A stretch of DNA of 64,000 nt from Pseudoalteromonas sp. T1lg75 (GCF_002964705.1 NZ_PQCD01000033.1:181757-245756), one strand, 5' to 3'. Shown: positions 1 to 9,231, counted from the stretch's first letter. The notes: generated by a model from the letters alone, not told the origin. Made by a program: numbers and translations.

Positions 1-170
1 GAAGTGACGTGCTCCGCTCCTCGAATTGGGTTTTCGATGCCACCGTATCCTAGGGTGACTGACGCCTCTAATGTACCTACCTCAATATATTGTGCCGACT
101 CGCTGGGCGCATCCTGGCTCAGTACCGAGGCGGAAAATAATGTACACGCAAGGGCGATATGTTTATTCAT
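1..170 (-). CDS. Exported protein, N-terminal fragment (possible MipA/OmpV-like outer-membrane protein), cut by window edge
   Basis: A leftward reading frame starts with ATG at 170-168 and stays open to base 1, giving 56 residues. It begins MNKHIALACTLFSASVLSQD, a typical signal peptide with probable cleavage around Ser18-Gln19. The mature start contains a GYGGIENP segment, which resembles the early strands of MipA/OmpV-type outer-membrane proteins; that family assignment comes from a short fragment and is tentative. A GAAGGA stretch about 13 bases upstream is a weak ribosome site. The gene diverges from the subtilase at 550 and shares its 379-base upstream region. A rightward 68-codon frame over the same bases has no signal peptide, ribosome site or family resemblance and was not called. 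Confidence 0.6.
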   Translation of the reverse strand, partial: MNKHIALACTLFSASVLSQDAPSESAQYIEVGTLEASVTLGYGGIENPIRGAEHVT

Positions 171-549
171 GTTTCAGTTGTATTCCTTCTATGCGTTAAC
201 TGAATCTTAATTATTTGTCGATATTACGCAAGCCACGTTAGCCTAGTGAGGCGGTTTTAGCAAAGCAGTAATCCCTTACAAATATTTCATAGAGATTGTA
301 TTTCAATGATTTATATGAAGTTTTTATATTGTTAACAAAATTTGATGTACAAATTGCTACATTAATCCCAGCCCAGGTTACTCGCTGTTTCTTGTGTTAA
401 TTTAGTGTGTCTGTTTTGTTTTGCTGTTGTACAAAAGTGTACACAGAGTTGTTAGTGGTGGGTGTTGTTAATGTGATTGAATCGGGCTGTTAAAAAATTT
501 CGGCTAGCTCGAAATTGTAACTTAATTACTTACTAAGTTAGGGTCCATT
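171..549. promoter_or_regulatory. Divergent intergenic region with TGTACA repeats
   Basis: AT-rich stretch between the leftward partial gene and the rightward subtilase. It holds three TGTACA palindromes at 346-351, 428-433 and 438-443. The last two start 10 bp apart, about one helical turn, as TGTACA-AAAG-TGTACA. This looks like a regulator binding site about 105 bp upstream of the subtilase start, but I cannot name the regulator. I do not see a convincing consensus promoter. Confidence 0.35.
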
Positions 550-3500
550 ATGAAGAAATCAACCATCGCAACAGCGGTTGGTGTTGCACTCTTTAGTGCT
601 ACATCTCTGTATGCCGCCGTTAATGCCAATGACCATTCGGTCAGCGCAGAAAATAAACTAAAAGCACCTAGCCTTACCCTTGAAGGCGTTCAAGCACTAC
701 AACAAGAACTAAATACTCAAAGCTTGAATGGTGCCGATGTACAAGGCGTAAACGTACAACTAAACGCGCATGGGAGTAAGTTTGTTAAGGAAAACATCGA
801 AGGTGAACATATCTACATCGTGCGCCTGCGCGATGCTTCTGTAGCCGTTGCAGCAAAAGATCCCAATTCAGCGCTAACACGTTCAATCGGTGACAACACG
901 GGTAAGCTATTCGAGCGTGGTCAACCGACTTCTAAAGCGGTAATCACTTATGAGCGTCAATTGCGTTCTAAGCAACAAAGCGTGATGCAGGAAGTGACGG
1001 CGGTAACCGGCCGCACCGAAATGCGTCGTCAATTCACCAAAGCTATCAACGGCTTCTCGGTGAAAATGACCGAACAGGAAGCGGCGCGCATTGCTAACTT
1101 GGGCAGCGTTGCCTCGGTTATGCGTTCTAAACATTACGATTTACTTTCAGATCAAGGCCCTAAGCAAATTGCTGCGGATCAGGTTTGGTCTGGCATGGCT
1201 TCTCCTACGGGAGTAAAGCACAAGGGGGAAGGTCAAATTATCGGTATTATCGATACCGGTATTAACTCAGACCACCCATCATTCGCCGATGTTGGCGGTG
1301 ACGGTTATGACCACACCAACCCGTGGGGCGCGGGTCAATACGTGGGTGACTGTGTTGAAGATGCAGAGCATATCCAGTGTAACGACAAGCTGATCGGCGT
1401 ACGTTCATACGACGTGATCACCGATACCTACGCAGCAATGATCCCAGGTTGGCCAGCTATTGGTGAAGATTATCAGGGTCACGGTTCACACGTAGCTTCA
1501 ACGGCTGCGGGTAACGTAGTAAAAGACGTGCCTTATATGCTAGCTGGTACAGGTGAGAACCAAGATGGTGTTGTACTTGCTGAGGCGTTATTCCCTGAAA
1601 TTTCGGGTGTGGCTCCACACGCAAACATTATTTCTTATCAAGTCTGTCACTCATCAAACGAAAGTGGTTACCGCGGTTGTCCTGGCGAAGCACTTGTTGC
1701 TGGTATCGAAGATGCTATCTCCGACGGCGTTGATGTTATCAACTTCTCAATCGGTGGTGCCGACTCAAACGTATGGGCCGACCCAGTTCAACTAGCCTTC
1801 CTATCAGCGCGTGAAGCGGGTATCAACGTTGCCGCTGCAGCGGGTAACTCGGGCACAGGCGTCTGTGGTGGCTCTGAGTGTCTGGGTTACCTTGATAACT
1901 CGTCGCCTTGGTTGGCTCAGGTAGCGGCAACGACACACGGTCGTACCGTGGCTATCGATACCGCCGTTGAATACGCTGGCTTTATCGACCCAGCACTGGG
2001 CTCGGAAGTACCAAGCTGGGCAGATATGGGCCTTGTTGGTGGTTCAATCAACCAAGAAGAAGTAACCGGTGTGGTAGTTTGGGCGAAAGACTATGCCGAT
2101 ATCAATGGTGAAAAAGACTTTAATGGTTATTGTGAATCGGAATACCCGGCTGGCACCTTTGACTTCTTTAAAGACGGTACGGCTATTCCTGGTGCAGCAG
2201 ACGGTTCTACAAACGTTATCGTAATCTGTCAGCGTCACCATCCACAAGATCCAAACGCCAATGCGCGTACTGCCAAAGTAGAAAACGTTCAAGCCGGTGG
2301 TGCTGACGCATTTATCATGTACAACCGCGACCGTAACCAAGGCACAGTGCCGCAAAGCTACTCACTGCCTGGTGTGCACTTCACCTATGACCAGTGGAAT
2401 GGTGTGTATCCAGACGATGGCCTGGAAGACTGGGTAGATAGCTTCAGTGAAATGGGTCATATGATCACCATTAAACCAACGGTTATCGAGCGTCGCATAA
2501 ACGAAGAAGATGCCGACTGGTTGGCAAAATTCTCGTCTCGTGGTCCTTCATACTCGAACGTTGAAATCCTGGCGCCTACTCTTGCTGCTCCGGGCGTAGA
2601 TATCTATGCCGCAGCTTCGGATGAGCATCCATTTGTATCAACACCTTTCGGTCAAGACTATGCCTTGATGAGTGGTACGTCGATGGCTTCTCCTCATGTA
2701 GCCGGTGCCATGGCCTTGATCCGCCAAGCAAACCCAGAGTGGACGGCGGCCGAGGTACAATCGGCGCTGATGATGACATCTGACAATGAAGTACAATACT
2801 GGCGTCTAAACCAAGAAGGTAGCCAGTCTGACAAAGCACAGATCTACCGTGCCGGTACTGGTCGTATTAACGTTGCCAACGCGGTTAAATCAGGCCTTAT
2901 CATGGATGAGTCTGCTGAGAACTTCCTTGCAGCCGACCCATACAATGGCGGTACGCCGCACCAGTTGAACATGCCTAACCTGGTTAACTTCTCGTGTGCT
3001 CCTGAGTGTCAGTGGGTACGTACGGTTAAAGCAACCAAAGACGGTACCTGGACGGTAAGCCACGAAGACGTGGTGAACTGGGCGTTTGATATGCGTCAGC
3101 AAGCAGCGCAAAATGGTGTGGACATTGAAATCATCCCAGAGACCTTCTCACTGAAAGCCGGCGAAACACAAACTATCGTGGTTAAAGCGTCGGTCATGGA
3201 TACCCAGGATTGGTTCTCTAACTCAGAAGTTGAGCTGCACACTAACCTTATCTTCCAGGCACAGGAAGAAGGTATTCCAGACGCGCATTGGCCAATGGCA
3301 TTCAAATATGACCGTGGTGACTTGCCTGCACGTCTAAATGCCGTTGCGCATGCGAACAACGACACCTATGTGGCTAAAGGTATTACTGTTCCTTTGGTAG
3401 ACAGCCCTGTAGCACGTGCATACAAGCCTGTTAAAGCCGAAGTTCAAACTGCCACTATTGCTAAAGATGATGATTGGACATTCCCTTGGGCCATGAACCG

Positions 3501-5607
3501 TACATCGGTGCCTGCAGAGGAAGACATCATTGATGAAGCAGTGCACACAGGTTTTGTGACCGTTGCTCCAAATTCGAAGCGCTTAATTGTTGAAGTGCTG
3601 GATGTGGTTGACTCAGAGTTTGAAGGTACCTTGGCCATAGGTAACCCGGGTATTTACGTGGGTAAAGACTACAATGGCGATGGTATTATTCAGCCGCAGG
3701 ATGAAATTCTGTGTGTATCTAACCACGTAATTTACGATAACTTCTGTAACATCAATAACCCGGAAGCGGGCGAATACTGGTACATGCTGTATAACCACCG
3801 TGACAATGGCTATGAAGGCACTGAAGAGACCTTTGAATATGCCGTGGCTGTTGTTAGCGACCAGGTTGATTCTTCAATCACCGCTTCATTGCCTGCCAGT
3901 GATGGTATCAACAAGGTTGATATGAACATCGCCTGGAACATGGACATGGAGCAAGATGATGTATTCTACAGCACCATCGATGTAGGTACGTCTGAAGTGA
4001 ACCACGGTAACCTGGGCTCTATCCCGTTCAAACTAGAGCGTGGCGTAGACCGAGTGCACCTGGATGTGCCGCAACAAAAAGCGAAAATTGGTGATAAAGT
4101 ACCGTTCACCTTCGAGGTATTACCAAACAATACGGGTATGGATCGTGAGTTCACCTTCACAGCTGATATCCCTGAAGGCTTGAATATCAGTGAGCACAGC
4201 GTATTGAGCTCACGCGGTGACGTTAATATTGAAGTAGCCGATGGCAAACTGATCATCTCTGGTACGCAAGAAGATACCCGTGATGTAACGCCTGATTACA
4301 TTGTGACGAACAATGTGACTGACGAGTTCTGTCGTACACCAAACTTCGGCGGTTCAAATCCGGGCGGGTACGTTGACCTTTCAAGATTTGGTTTAACGCC
4401 ACTTCTGTCTGGTTTTGATGAAAACAACGCGATCACCTATGACCGTGGTTATACGCTACCAGTGAACGCTTTGTTTAACGGTATCGAAGATGTACACCTT
4501 TACAACAATGCAGAAGCAGCGAACATAAGCTATGGCACTATGTCCATACATGGTAACGGTAAAGTGTCATTTGGCCCAACACGTCACTTCACTCCATTTG
4601 GTATGCCGTTCCCATACCAATCATTCCCGTATGAGAGTATTGGTGCGCTATGGCGTGGCTGGTTCCCAGGTTTCCCGAATGACATTATGAGTGTTGGCTT
4701 GAGTTCTCAAGAGGGTATTACTCTGGCGACTACAGGTACATGGGCAATCATCGAGTGGGATAACGCCGCCGACTACGGTAACCCAGTCTATGACCGTACA
4801 ACGCGTACTTATGAGTGGACAAAACGTGATAACTCATTCGATTTCGAAGTGATTTTCACACCATTTACTCGCTTCGGTGATAACCAACACGAAATCTATT
4901 TGGCCTATGACAACATTGATTTCGGTTCAACGGATACCCGCGGTAGTATCGGTATTCAAGGATACAAGGGTCAATCATACTCGCGTGGTCCTCTTGAAGC
5001 GTACCTTGGTAAGCAAGTTAACTTCAACGAAGTTGATGAAGTGGTTAAAGACGACATGGTTATCTGTATGGACTATGTTGGTCCTGAGTCATCACAGTTC
5101 GAAGTAACGGCCTGGGCCGATATCACCACTGCGTCTGCAGGTCGTGATATGGAGTTCACTGCAACAATCGAAGTGGATGGCATGGAAACCATGGTTAAGT
5201 CACACACTCTTTCGGTACCAAGCAACATCGTTATGGTTGACCTGGAAGACATGGAAACCGATGAGAATACTGCTATCTCATTCGATGTGACCTATGTTGA
5301 CGAAACCAACTCGGCCAATGAAATCGTCGTAACCGGTGATAACATGACTGCCGAAGTGGATGGCGATACCGTGACTATCACACCGAAGCAAGACTTCCAC
5401 GGTGATATCATGGTGACGGTAACGGTTCAAGATATTGAGAATCCTGCGGATGCCGTATCTAGCACCTTTAACCTAACGGTTATTTCTGACGGTCAAGAGC
5501 CGGTAGTAGTAGTGCCAGAGCCAGAAGCTAAGAAATCTAGCTCAGGTTCACTAGCCTGGTTATTACTGCTTAGCCCGCTAGCTTGGTTACGCCGTAAAAA
5601 AGCTTAA
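550..5607 (+). CDS. Secreted subtilisin-family (S8) serine protease, multidomain, with C-terminal sorting tail
   Basis: The 1685-residue product is an extracellular endopeptidase. Residues 1-22 are a signal peptide. Residues about 85-195 resemble the inhibitor I9 prodomain. The S8 catalytic triad is intact: Asp235 in IIDTGINSDH, His311 in GHGSHVAS and Ser711 in SGTSMASPHVAG. A protease-associated (PA) insert lies between His and Ser, around residues 500-610. Beyond the catalytic domain come Fn3-like and Ig/cadherin-like modules, the last near residues 1565-1650. The protein ends with a Ser/Gly-rich stretch, a hydrophobic helix and a basic tail (RRKKA), the layout of a GlyGly-CTERM signal processed by rhombosortase. 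The start is supported by the signal peptide, though the upstream ribosome site is weak. It is monocistronic, with a strong terminator directly downstream. Confidence 0.95.
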   Translation: MKKSTIATAVGVALFSATSLYAAVNANDHSVSAENKLKAPSLTLEGVQALQQELNTQSLNGADVQGVNVQLNAHGSKFVKENIEGEHIYIVRLRDASVAVAAKDPNSALTRSIGDNTGKLFERGQPTSKAVITYERQLRSKQQSVMQEVTAVTGRTEMRRQFTKAINGFSVKMTEQEAARIANLGSVASVMRSKHYDLLSDQGPKQIAADQVWSGMASPTGVKHKGEGQIIGIIDTGINSDHPSFADVGGDGYDHTNPWGAGQYVGDCVEDAEHIQCNDKLIGVRSYDVITDTYAAMIPGWPAIGEDYQGHGSHVASTAAGNVVKDVPYMLAGTGENQDGVVLAEALFPEISGVAPHANIISYQVCHSSNESGYRGCPGEALVAGIEDAISDGVDVINFSIGGADSNVWADPVQLAFLSAREAGINVAAAAGNSGTGVCGGSECLGYLDNSSPWLAQVAATTHGRTVAIDTAVEYAGFIDPALGSEVPSWADMGLVGGSINQEEVTGVVVWAKDYADINGEKDFNGYCESEYPAGTFDFFKDGTAIPGAADGSTNVIVICQRHHPQDPNANARTAKVENVQAGGADAFIMYNRDRNQGTVPQSYSLPGVHFTYDQWNGVYPDDGLEDWVDSFSEMGHMITIKPTVIERRINEEDADWLAKFSSRGPSYSNVEILAPTLAAPGVDIYAAASDEHPFVSTPFGQDYALMSGTSMASPHVAGAMALIRQANPEWTAAEVQSALMMTSDNEVQYWRLNQEGSQSDKAQIYRAGTGRINVANAVKSGLIMDESAENFLAADPYNGGTPHQLNMPNLVNFSCAPECQWVRTVKATKDGTWTVSHEDVVNWAFDMRQQAAQNGVDIEIIPETFSLKAGETQTIVVKASVMDTQDWFSNSEVELHTNLIFQAQEEGIPDAHWPMAFKYDRGDLPARLNAVAHANNDTYVAKGITVPLVDSPVARAYKPVKAEVQTATIAKDDDWTFPWAMNRTSVPAEEDIIDEAVHTGFVTVAPNSKRLIVEVLDVVDSEFEGTLAIGNPGIYVGKDYNGDGIIQPQDEILCVSNHVIYDNFCNINNPEAGEYWYMLYNHRDNGYEGTEETFEYAVAVVSDQVDSSITASLPASDGINKVDMNIAWNMDMEQDDVFYSTIDVGTSEVNHGNLGSIPFKLERGVDRVHLDVPQQKAKIGDKVPFTFEVLPNNTGMDREFTFTADIPEGLNISEHSVLSSRGDVNIEVADGKLIISGTQEDTRDVTPDYIVTNNVTDEFCRTPNFGGSNPGGYVDLSRFGLTPLLSGFDENNAITYDRGYTLPVNALFNGIEDVHLYNNAEAANISYGTMSIHGNGKVSFGPTRHFTPFGMPFPYQSFPYESIGALWRGWFPGFPNDIMSVGLSSQEGITLATTGTWAIIEWDNAADYGNPVYDRTTRTYEWTKRDNSFDFEVIFTPFTRFGDNQHEIYLAYDNIDFGSTDTRGSIGIQGYKGQSYSRGPLEAYLGKQVNFNEVDEVVKDDMVICMDYVGPESSQFEVTAWADITTASAGRDMEFTATIEVDGMETMVKSHTLSVPSNIVMVDLEDMETDENTAISFDVTYVDETNSANEIVVTGDNMTAEVDGDTVTITPKQDFHGDIMVTVTVQDIENPADAVSSTFNLTVISDGQEPVVVVPEPEAKKSSSGSLAWLLLLSPLAWLRRKKA

Positions 5608-5632
5608 CTAACCCAATCTAGTTAACAGCTTA

Positions 5633-5666
5633 ATGCCGCTTACTCTTACAGTAAGCGGCATTTTTT
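5633..5666 (+). terminator. Intrinsic terminator of the subtilase gene
   Basis: Perfect 12-bp stem: ATGCCGCTTACT at 5633-5644 pairs with AGTAAGCGGCAT at 5650-5661 around a 5-base loop, followed by a T run to 5666. It begins 26 bases after the stop codon. Confidence 0.93.
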
Positions 5667-5679
5667 ATGCCTGTGGTAA

Positions 5680-5957
5680 TACCAATTCACTTAAATAGCT
5701 AGGATCTGTTTATCTTTGCGGTTTACTTTATGTTCAATCTAAACGCATTCTGATGAATATACTCATTGATTTATGCGGTTAAATTCATCCATGAAGCTTG
5801 GTTACATCGCGCATCCATGCGCTCACCTCGCTAAGCTGCGAAGCATTGCTTCGGTCTTGCTCGCCTATGTAGAGTAACTACATAAGAAAAATTCCGCCTT
5901 GTTATCACATCATTTATCCAGCGCTATACCTGCTCACATAGTTAACAGAATTTGGTA
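5680..5957. repeat. MITE-like interspersed repeat, copy 1 (long form)
   Basis: The element starts TACCAATTCACTTAAATAGC and ends ACAGAATTTGGTA, so its termini are inverted repeats (TACCAATTC / GAATTTGGTA). The right half, from about 5866 on, is almost identical to the reverse complement of the element at 37096-37255. It includes the internal palindrome ATGTAGAGTAACTACAT. The centre, about 5705-5864, is different and longer than in copy 2. No coding capacity is visible; the subtilase terminator sits just to its left. This is a non-autonomous repeat family, with no transposase in the window. Confidence 0.75.
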
Positions 5958-6044
5958 TAAAGCGGGTAGTCGGCGGCCTTTATCCGGTTTTTGAAATAGG
6001 GTATGTTGTTTTTAACAACCCAGATGCGTTCAGGCCTTAACCTT

Positions 6045-6719
6045 ATGAAAAAGCTGACTTCATTTACCCTAGCCACTTTCTTGGTTGCTGCTTGCGCAAG
6101 CGCCTACGCTGCCATGCCCGAGGATTTTATTGCCATCGGTGATTTGGACCCCAGCATCGAAAAAGATATTCGTTACTTTGGCAGCAATAATTTTGTCGGC
6201 ACTAAAGTAACGGGTTATGAGGCGCCCAAGTGTATTTTACAGCTTGGTGCGGCCGACGCCTTGGTGCGTGTGCAACAGGCGGCACGTGAACGAGGTCTTA
6301 CGCTTAAGGTGTTTGATTGTTATCGGCCGCAGCGTGCGGTGAATCACTTTGTGCATTGGGTTAAGGATGATACCGATACCAAAACCAAGGCCGAGTATTA
6401 TCCCAACTTAGGCAAAGATAAGTTATTGGGAGGCTATATTGCCGCTCAGTCCGGCCACAGTCGTGGTGCCACGGTCGATCTCACCCTGGTGGACAGCAGC
6501 AGTGGCAAAGAACTGGATATGGGCTCGCCCTTTGATATGTTCGATACCCTGTCGAATACGGAGGATCCCCGAATCAGTGAGGTTCAGCGGAAAAACCGTT
6601 ACCTGTTACGAGATTTAATGGTGGCCCAGGGGTTCGCTCCTTACCCCTTGGAATGGTGGCACTTTTCATTGAAACCCCAGCCCTATCCCAACACCTATTT
6701 TGATTTTGTGGTGCGCTGA
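6045..6719 (+). CDS. D-alanyl-D-alanine dipeptidase, VanX/DdpX-like (peptidase M15D)
   Basis: The product (224 residues from this start) resembles zinc-dependent VanX/DdpX dipeptidases, which cleave D-Ala-D-Ala in the periplasm. The zinc site is visible as SGHSRGATVD (His and Asp ligands) and, near the C-terminus, EWWHF (catalytic Glu and His ligand). The family's D-x-YRP turn appears as FDCYRPQRAV. The start at 6045 is chosen because it opens directly with the signal sequence MKKLTSFTLATFLVAACASA; an in-frame ATG at 6003 would add 14 residues before it. VAAC within the signal could be a lipobox, so the protein may be a lipoprotein rather than soluble. The 3' end overlaps the convergent hydrolase gene by 25 bases. 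A housekeeping recycling role is more likely than glycopeptide resistance, since no vanHA partners are present. Confidence 0.88.
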   Translation: MKKLTSFTLATFLVAACASAYAAMPEDFIAIGDLDPSIEKDIRYFGSNNFVGTKVTGYEAPKCILQLGAADALVRVQQAARERGLTLKVFDCYRPQRAVNHFVHWVKDDTDTKTKAEYYPNLGKDKLLGGYIAAQSGHSRGATVDLTLVDSSSGKELDMGSPFDMFDTLSNTEDPRISEVQRKNRYLLRDLMVAQGFAPYPLEWWHFSLKPQPYPNTYFDFVVR

Positions 6720-7507
6720 ACCAGCGCCTTAATTTCCTCTAGCACCATCTCGGGCTCATCCCTTTGCGGAAAATGGTAGCTTTTATCCGTGAGGACGATT
6801 TTTCCTTGCGGGAAGGCCAAAGCCCAATCTCTGTGCAGTTCGCCCCACATTTTTCTGGCCTTATCGGTAAAAAATAACAGCGGCGGATTTTCATAGCGCT
6901 TAATCGAGGCAATCACGGTCACCGGAATATCGGCTATCTCCGGGTGATCGGGCAAGGGACGTTTGGCCCAAAAGTCGAGGTACTGATTCGACATACCGTT
7001 TTTCATGTCATCACGCTTTACCTCGGCTATTTCCTGCTCCGCCTTGGCTAAATCGATCTGGCGCATAATATCAACATCATGCTCGGACGCCGGCTCGATA
7101 AGCATTAGCGCCGCTACTTTTTCTGGATATCGAGCGGCGAAGGTACGGGCAATATAGGCTCCATACGAGTGGGCGATATAAATAACCGGACCATCAATGT
7201 TCAGGGCATCAAGCAGTGCCAGCGCTTCGTCGGCGTATTCTTCTGAGCTGTAATTTTTGCGCACCGGGGTTGAACCGCCGTTACCAATACGTGAATAGCG
7301 CAGGGTACGATACTCGCTGCTAAGCCGGTCATAGATGGGGTTCCAGTCTTCTAGGCCGGCCGAGCCACCGGCCTCGAGTAGCAAGGTGACTTTAGAGTCG
7401 CCTCGCAATTCGTATTCGACCCGATAGTCACCCAAGGCCACATAAGTGACTTTGGCATTGAGGCTAAGGGAGATAAGCAGCAATAGAATGGCACTAAATT
7501 TAGTCAT
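6695..7507 (-). CDS. Exported alpha/beta-hydrolase
   Basis: A 270-residue protein with an N-terminal signal peptide (MTKFSAILLLLISLSLNA). The alpha/beta-hydrolase fold is shown by an oxyanion region around LLLEAGGSAG, the nucleophile elbow AHSYGA (Ser, with Ala replacing the first Gly of GxSxG), and a C-terminal KSYHFPQ that carries the likely catalytic His. The substrate cannot be told from sequence. I use the ATG at 7507, with GGA seven bases upstream; an in-frame TTG at 7519 is possible but would place extra charged residues before the signal. It converges on and overlaps the dipeptidase gene by 25 bases. Confidence 0.85.
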   Translation of the reverse strand: MTKFSAILLLLISLSLNAKVTYVALGDYRVEYELRGDSKVTLLLEAGGSAGLEDWNPIYDRLSSEYRTLRYSRIGNGGSTPVRKNYSSEEYADEALALLDALNIDGPVIYIAHSYGAYIARTFAARYPEKVAALMLIEPASEHDVDIMRQIDLAKAEQEIAEVKRDDMKNGMSNQYLDFWAKRPLPDHPEIADIPVTVIASIKRYENPPLLFFTDKARKMWGELHRDWALAFPQGKIVLTDKSYHFPQRDEPEMVLEEIKALVQRTTKSK

Positions 7508-7621
7508 CCTGACATCCAAAGTTTAATTTTTAACTCTATGTTTTAATTTATTGAAATGTATTCGGGTAAGTGAGGAAGGTAAATCAAGGCGGCCTATAGG
7601 CCACCTTGGGGTCGAGATTGC

Positions 7622-8080
7622 TCAGGGCTCTGGTTTATCCAGATACACTTGCTGATAGGCATCTTTAACCGCTAAGTCGGTGATTGCCTTGGCAATGCCT
7701 CGGCGAAGGCCGGTGCGCCAGCGGTCAATATGGCGCTGTTCAACCTCGCAAGGTGGCTTTTTACAGCCATTGTTAACACTCGAGATGGCCTTAAACCAAA
7801 TCTTTTCGCTGTTGTAATGAATATCGACGCGCAGCACGTAGCCCTTGTAGTCCAGTTCCGCTTCAATTTTGCCCGGTGTTTGGTTAACACTTCGCCATTG
7901 ATACTGGTTCATGCCTAGCTTGATCACCTTGGCAGGTTCGGTGACATAGGGTCGCAACAATAATGGATCGTCATACAAGGTAAATGATTGGCTTGTTTCG
8001 GCGTGAACTTGGCTAACTAAGGTGCAACCCAGGGTGGCAGCGAGCAATAACGACGATAAGGTACTCTTTATATTTTTCAT
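7622..8080 (-). CDS. Small exported protein, paralog of its upstream neighbour
   Basis: A 152-residue protein with a clear signal peptide ending at VHA-ETS. I recognise no named family. Its middle, LDYKGYVLRVDIHYNSEKIWFK, aligns with WDYKGHTIFHRIEYNSEAVQIK in the preceding gene. Both then have a Cys-containing loop (NGCKKPPCE here, YQCEKQVGDYC there), so the two look like tandem duplicates with a possible periplasmic disulfide. It starts 3 bases after the stop of the upstream gene with AGGGG in front of the ATG, so the two are surely co-transcribed. The function is unknown. Confidence 0.82.
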   Translation of the reverse strand: MKNIKSTLSSLLLAATLGCTLVSQVHAETSQSFTLYDDPLLLRPYVTEPAKVIKLGMNQYQWRSVNQTPGKIEAELDYKGYVLRVDIHYNSEKIWFKAISSVNNGCKKPPCEVEQRHIDRWRTGLRRGIAKAITDLAVKDAYQQVYLDKPEP

Positions 8081-8083
8081 GTT

Positions 8084-8548
8084 TTATAGCCCCTGCAAGG
8101 CAATTTTCAACTGCTTGACCAACGAGCGGTTGTACTTGTAATAGTTTCTATGGGTTTTGTAGCAATAATCGCCGACCTGCTTTTCACACTGGTATTCGTT
8201 TAGGCCACCGGCATATTTGATTTGAACTGCTTCACTGTTGTATTCAATACGATGAAAAATGGTGTGGCCCTTGTAATCCCAACGCGCCAGTACATAGCCG
8301 TCGCCTTCCTGTTCCAGTAACCAGGCAACACCTTTGGTTTTTTGCATGCCTTGAAGAATGGCCAAACGGGCCTTGGCTGCATCGCCGCTGGGGTTGGGGA
8401 TCAGATCATAGACGCCGCGCATCTTGGATTCCGACGCCGAGCCGCGTCCTTGTTTCTTATACTCGAATGGTTCAGGTGCGGCGCTCACCGTAGCGCTTAA
8501 CAAAGCCGCCGATAGGCCTAGTGCCAATGCCGCAAATTGATGTCGCAT
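8084..8548 (-). CDS. Small exported protein, first gene of a paralogous pair
   Basis: A 154-residue protein with a signal peptide (MRHQFAALALGLSAALLSA...VSAA). The C-terminal half contains the WDYKGHTI...EYNSE segment shared with the downstream gene and four Cys, two of them in YQCEKQVGDYCYK. The ribosome site AAGGA lies 7 bases before the ATG. I recognise no characterised family. The pair is transcribed leftward, away from the cold-shock gene. A periplasmic location is inferred from the signal and the Cys pairs. Confidence 0.82.
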   Translation of the reverse strand: MRHQFAALALGLSAALLSATVSAAPEPFEYKKQGRGSASESKMRGVYDLIPNPSGDAAKARLAILQGMQKTKGVAWLLEQEGDGYVLARWDYKGHTIFHRIEYNSEAVQIKYAGGLNEYQCEKQVGDYCYKTHRNYYKYNRSLVKQLKIALQGL

Positions 8549-8980
8549 AATAAGTCCTTATAAGTCCTTTGCTTTTGTTATACCTAAGGTTGGGGAATGC
8601 TTAACTTTGTGCTGTTAAAACGAAGTTAATATACAACCAAACCCTAATGTAACACATTGATCCTAGATTAATAATAAATGCGGTTCTGAGGTGCGGTTTG
8701 TAGGGGGCAAGACGGTTTTTCATCTCGACGAATAAAAAACATACAAAAAAGTGGCGTAAAGTTTAGGTGATCTCGCCCCCTTGTGTTAGGATGCTCGCGT
8801 CTGATGAGTTCTACCCAGATTCGATTTTGCTTTTGTACTTCAGTTCTTCGTGTGTTCTACCCAGTTAGTGTTCCACCCGAATTTATGCAGCGTAAGCCAC
8901 TCGTGTTAGCTAGTACTTAGTTCGGCAATTCTGATGTTGCAACGCAACACATTATTTAATTTAAATATTTTGGAGACACT
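8549..8980 (+). promoter_or_regulatory. Upstream region and long leader of the cold-shock gene, with GTTCYACCCR repeats
   Basis: This 432-base gap lies between divergent genes. A weak promoter candidate is TTAGGAT near 8786-8792. Downstream of it the putative leader of roughly 180 bases holds repeated motifs: GTTCTACCCAG at 8808-8818 and 8854-8864, and GTTCCACCCG at 8870-8879. Long structured leaders are typical of cspA-type mRNAs and control their stability and translation in the cold. The repeats suggest a local structural role here. I see no classical E. coli cold box. Confidence 0.4.
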
Positions 8981-9193
8981 ATGTCTAAAACAACTGGTAC
9001 AGTTAAATGGTTCGACGAAGCAAAAGGCTTTGGTTTTATTACTCCAACTGATGGCGGCAAAGACGTGTTTGTACACTTCCGTGCTATCGTTGCTGAAGGC
9101 GGTTTCCGTACCCTTCAAGAAGGTCAGCAAGTTGAATTTAACGTTGAAGAAGGTGCTAAAGGCCCTCAAGCTTCTGACGTTACAGCTATCTAA
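8981..9193 (+). CDS. Cold-shock protein, CspA family
   Basis: A 70-residue single cold-shock domain. The RNA-binding motifs RNP1 (KGFGFI) and RNP2 (VFVHF) are intact, as are the start [16 protein letters not shown] and the ASDV C-terminus. Such proteins bind single-stranded RNA or DNA and act as RNA chaperones in the cytoplasm. The ribosome site GGAG is placed 6 bases before the ATG. It is monocistronic with a long leader. The paralog (cspA, C, E or similar) cannot be decided from sequence alone, so no symbol is given. Confidence 0.95.
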   Translation: MSKTTGTVKWFDEAKGFGFITPTDGGKDVFVHFRAIVAEGGFRTLQEGQQVEFNVEEGAKGPQASDVTAI

Positions 9194-9209
9194 TTAGCTG
9201 GCATATTCA

Positions 9210-9231
9210 GGTGGGGCGCCCTCGCTCCACC
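9210..9231 (+). terminator. Possible terminator of the cold-shock gene
   Basis: GGTGGGGCG at 9210-9218 pairs with CGCTCCACC at 9223-9231 (one G-T pair) around the loop CCCT. It is GC-rich and 17 bases after the stop, but the following CGTTTACCTTT is only partly T-rich. Confidence 0.55.

Noticed and set aside
4..210. Rightward 68-codon frame at the left edge
   Set aside because: No ribosome site or family resemblance. The opposite strand carries a better start with a signal peptide.
5860..5957. Possible small RNA in the palindrome-rich repeat
   Set aside because: The palindrome belongs to the interspersed repeat and no separate promoter/terminator pair is seen.
6045..6719. Glycopeptide-resistance gene vanX
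   Set aside because: No vanH or vanA partners are present and similar enzymes are common as housekeeping dipeptidases in Gram-negative bacteria.
8934..9197. Long frames in both orientations over the cold-shock gene
   Set aside because: They overlap the clear cold-shock protein and have no ribosome site or homology; they are shadows of its codon bias.
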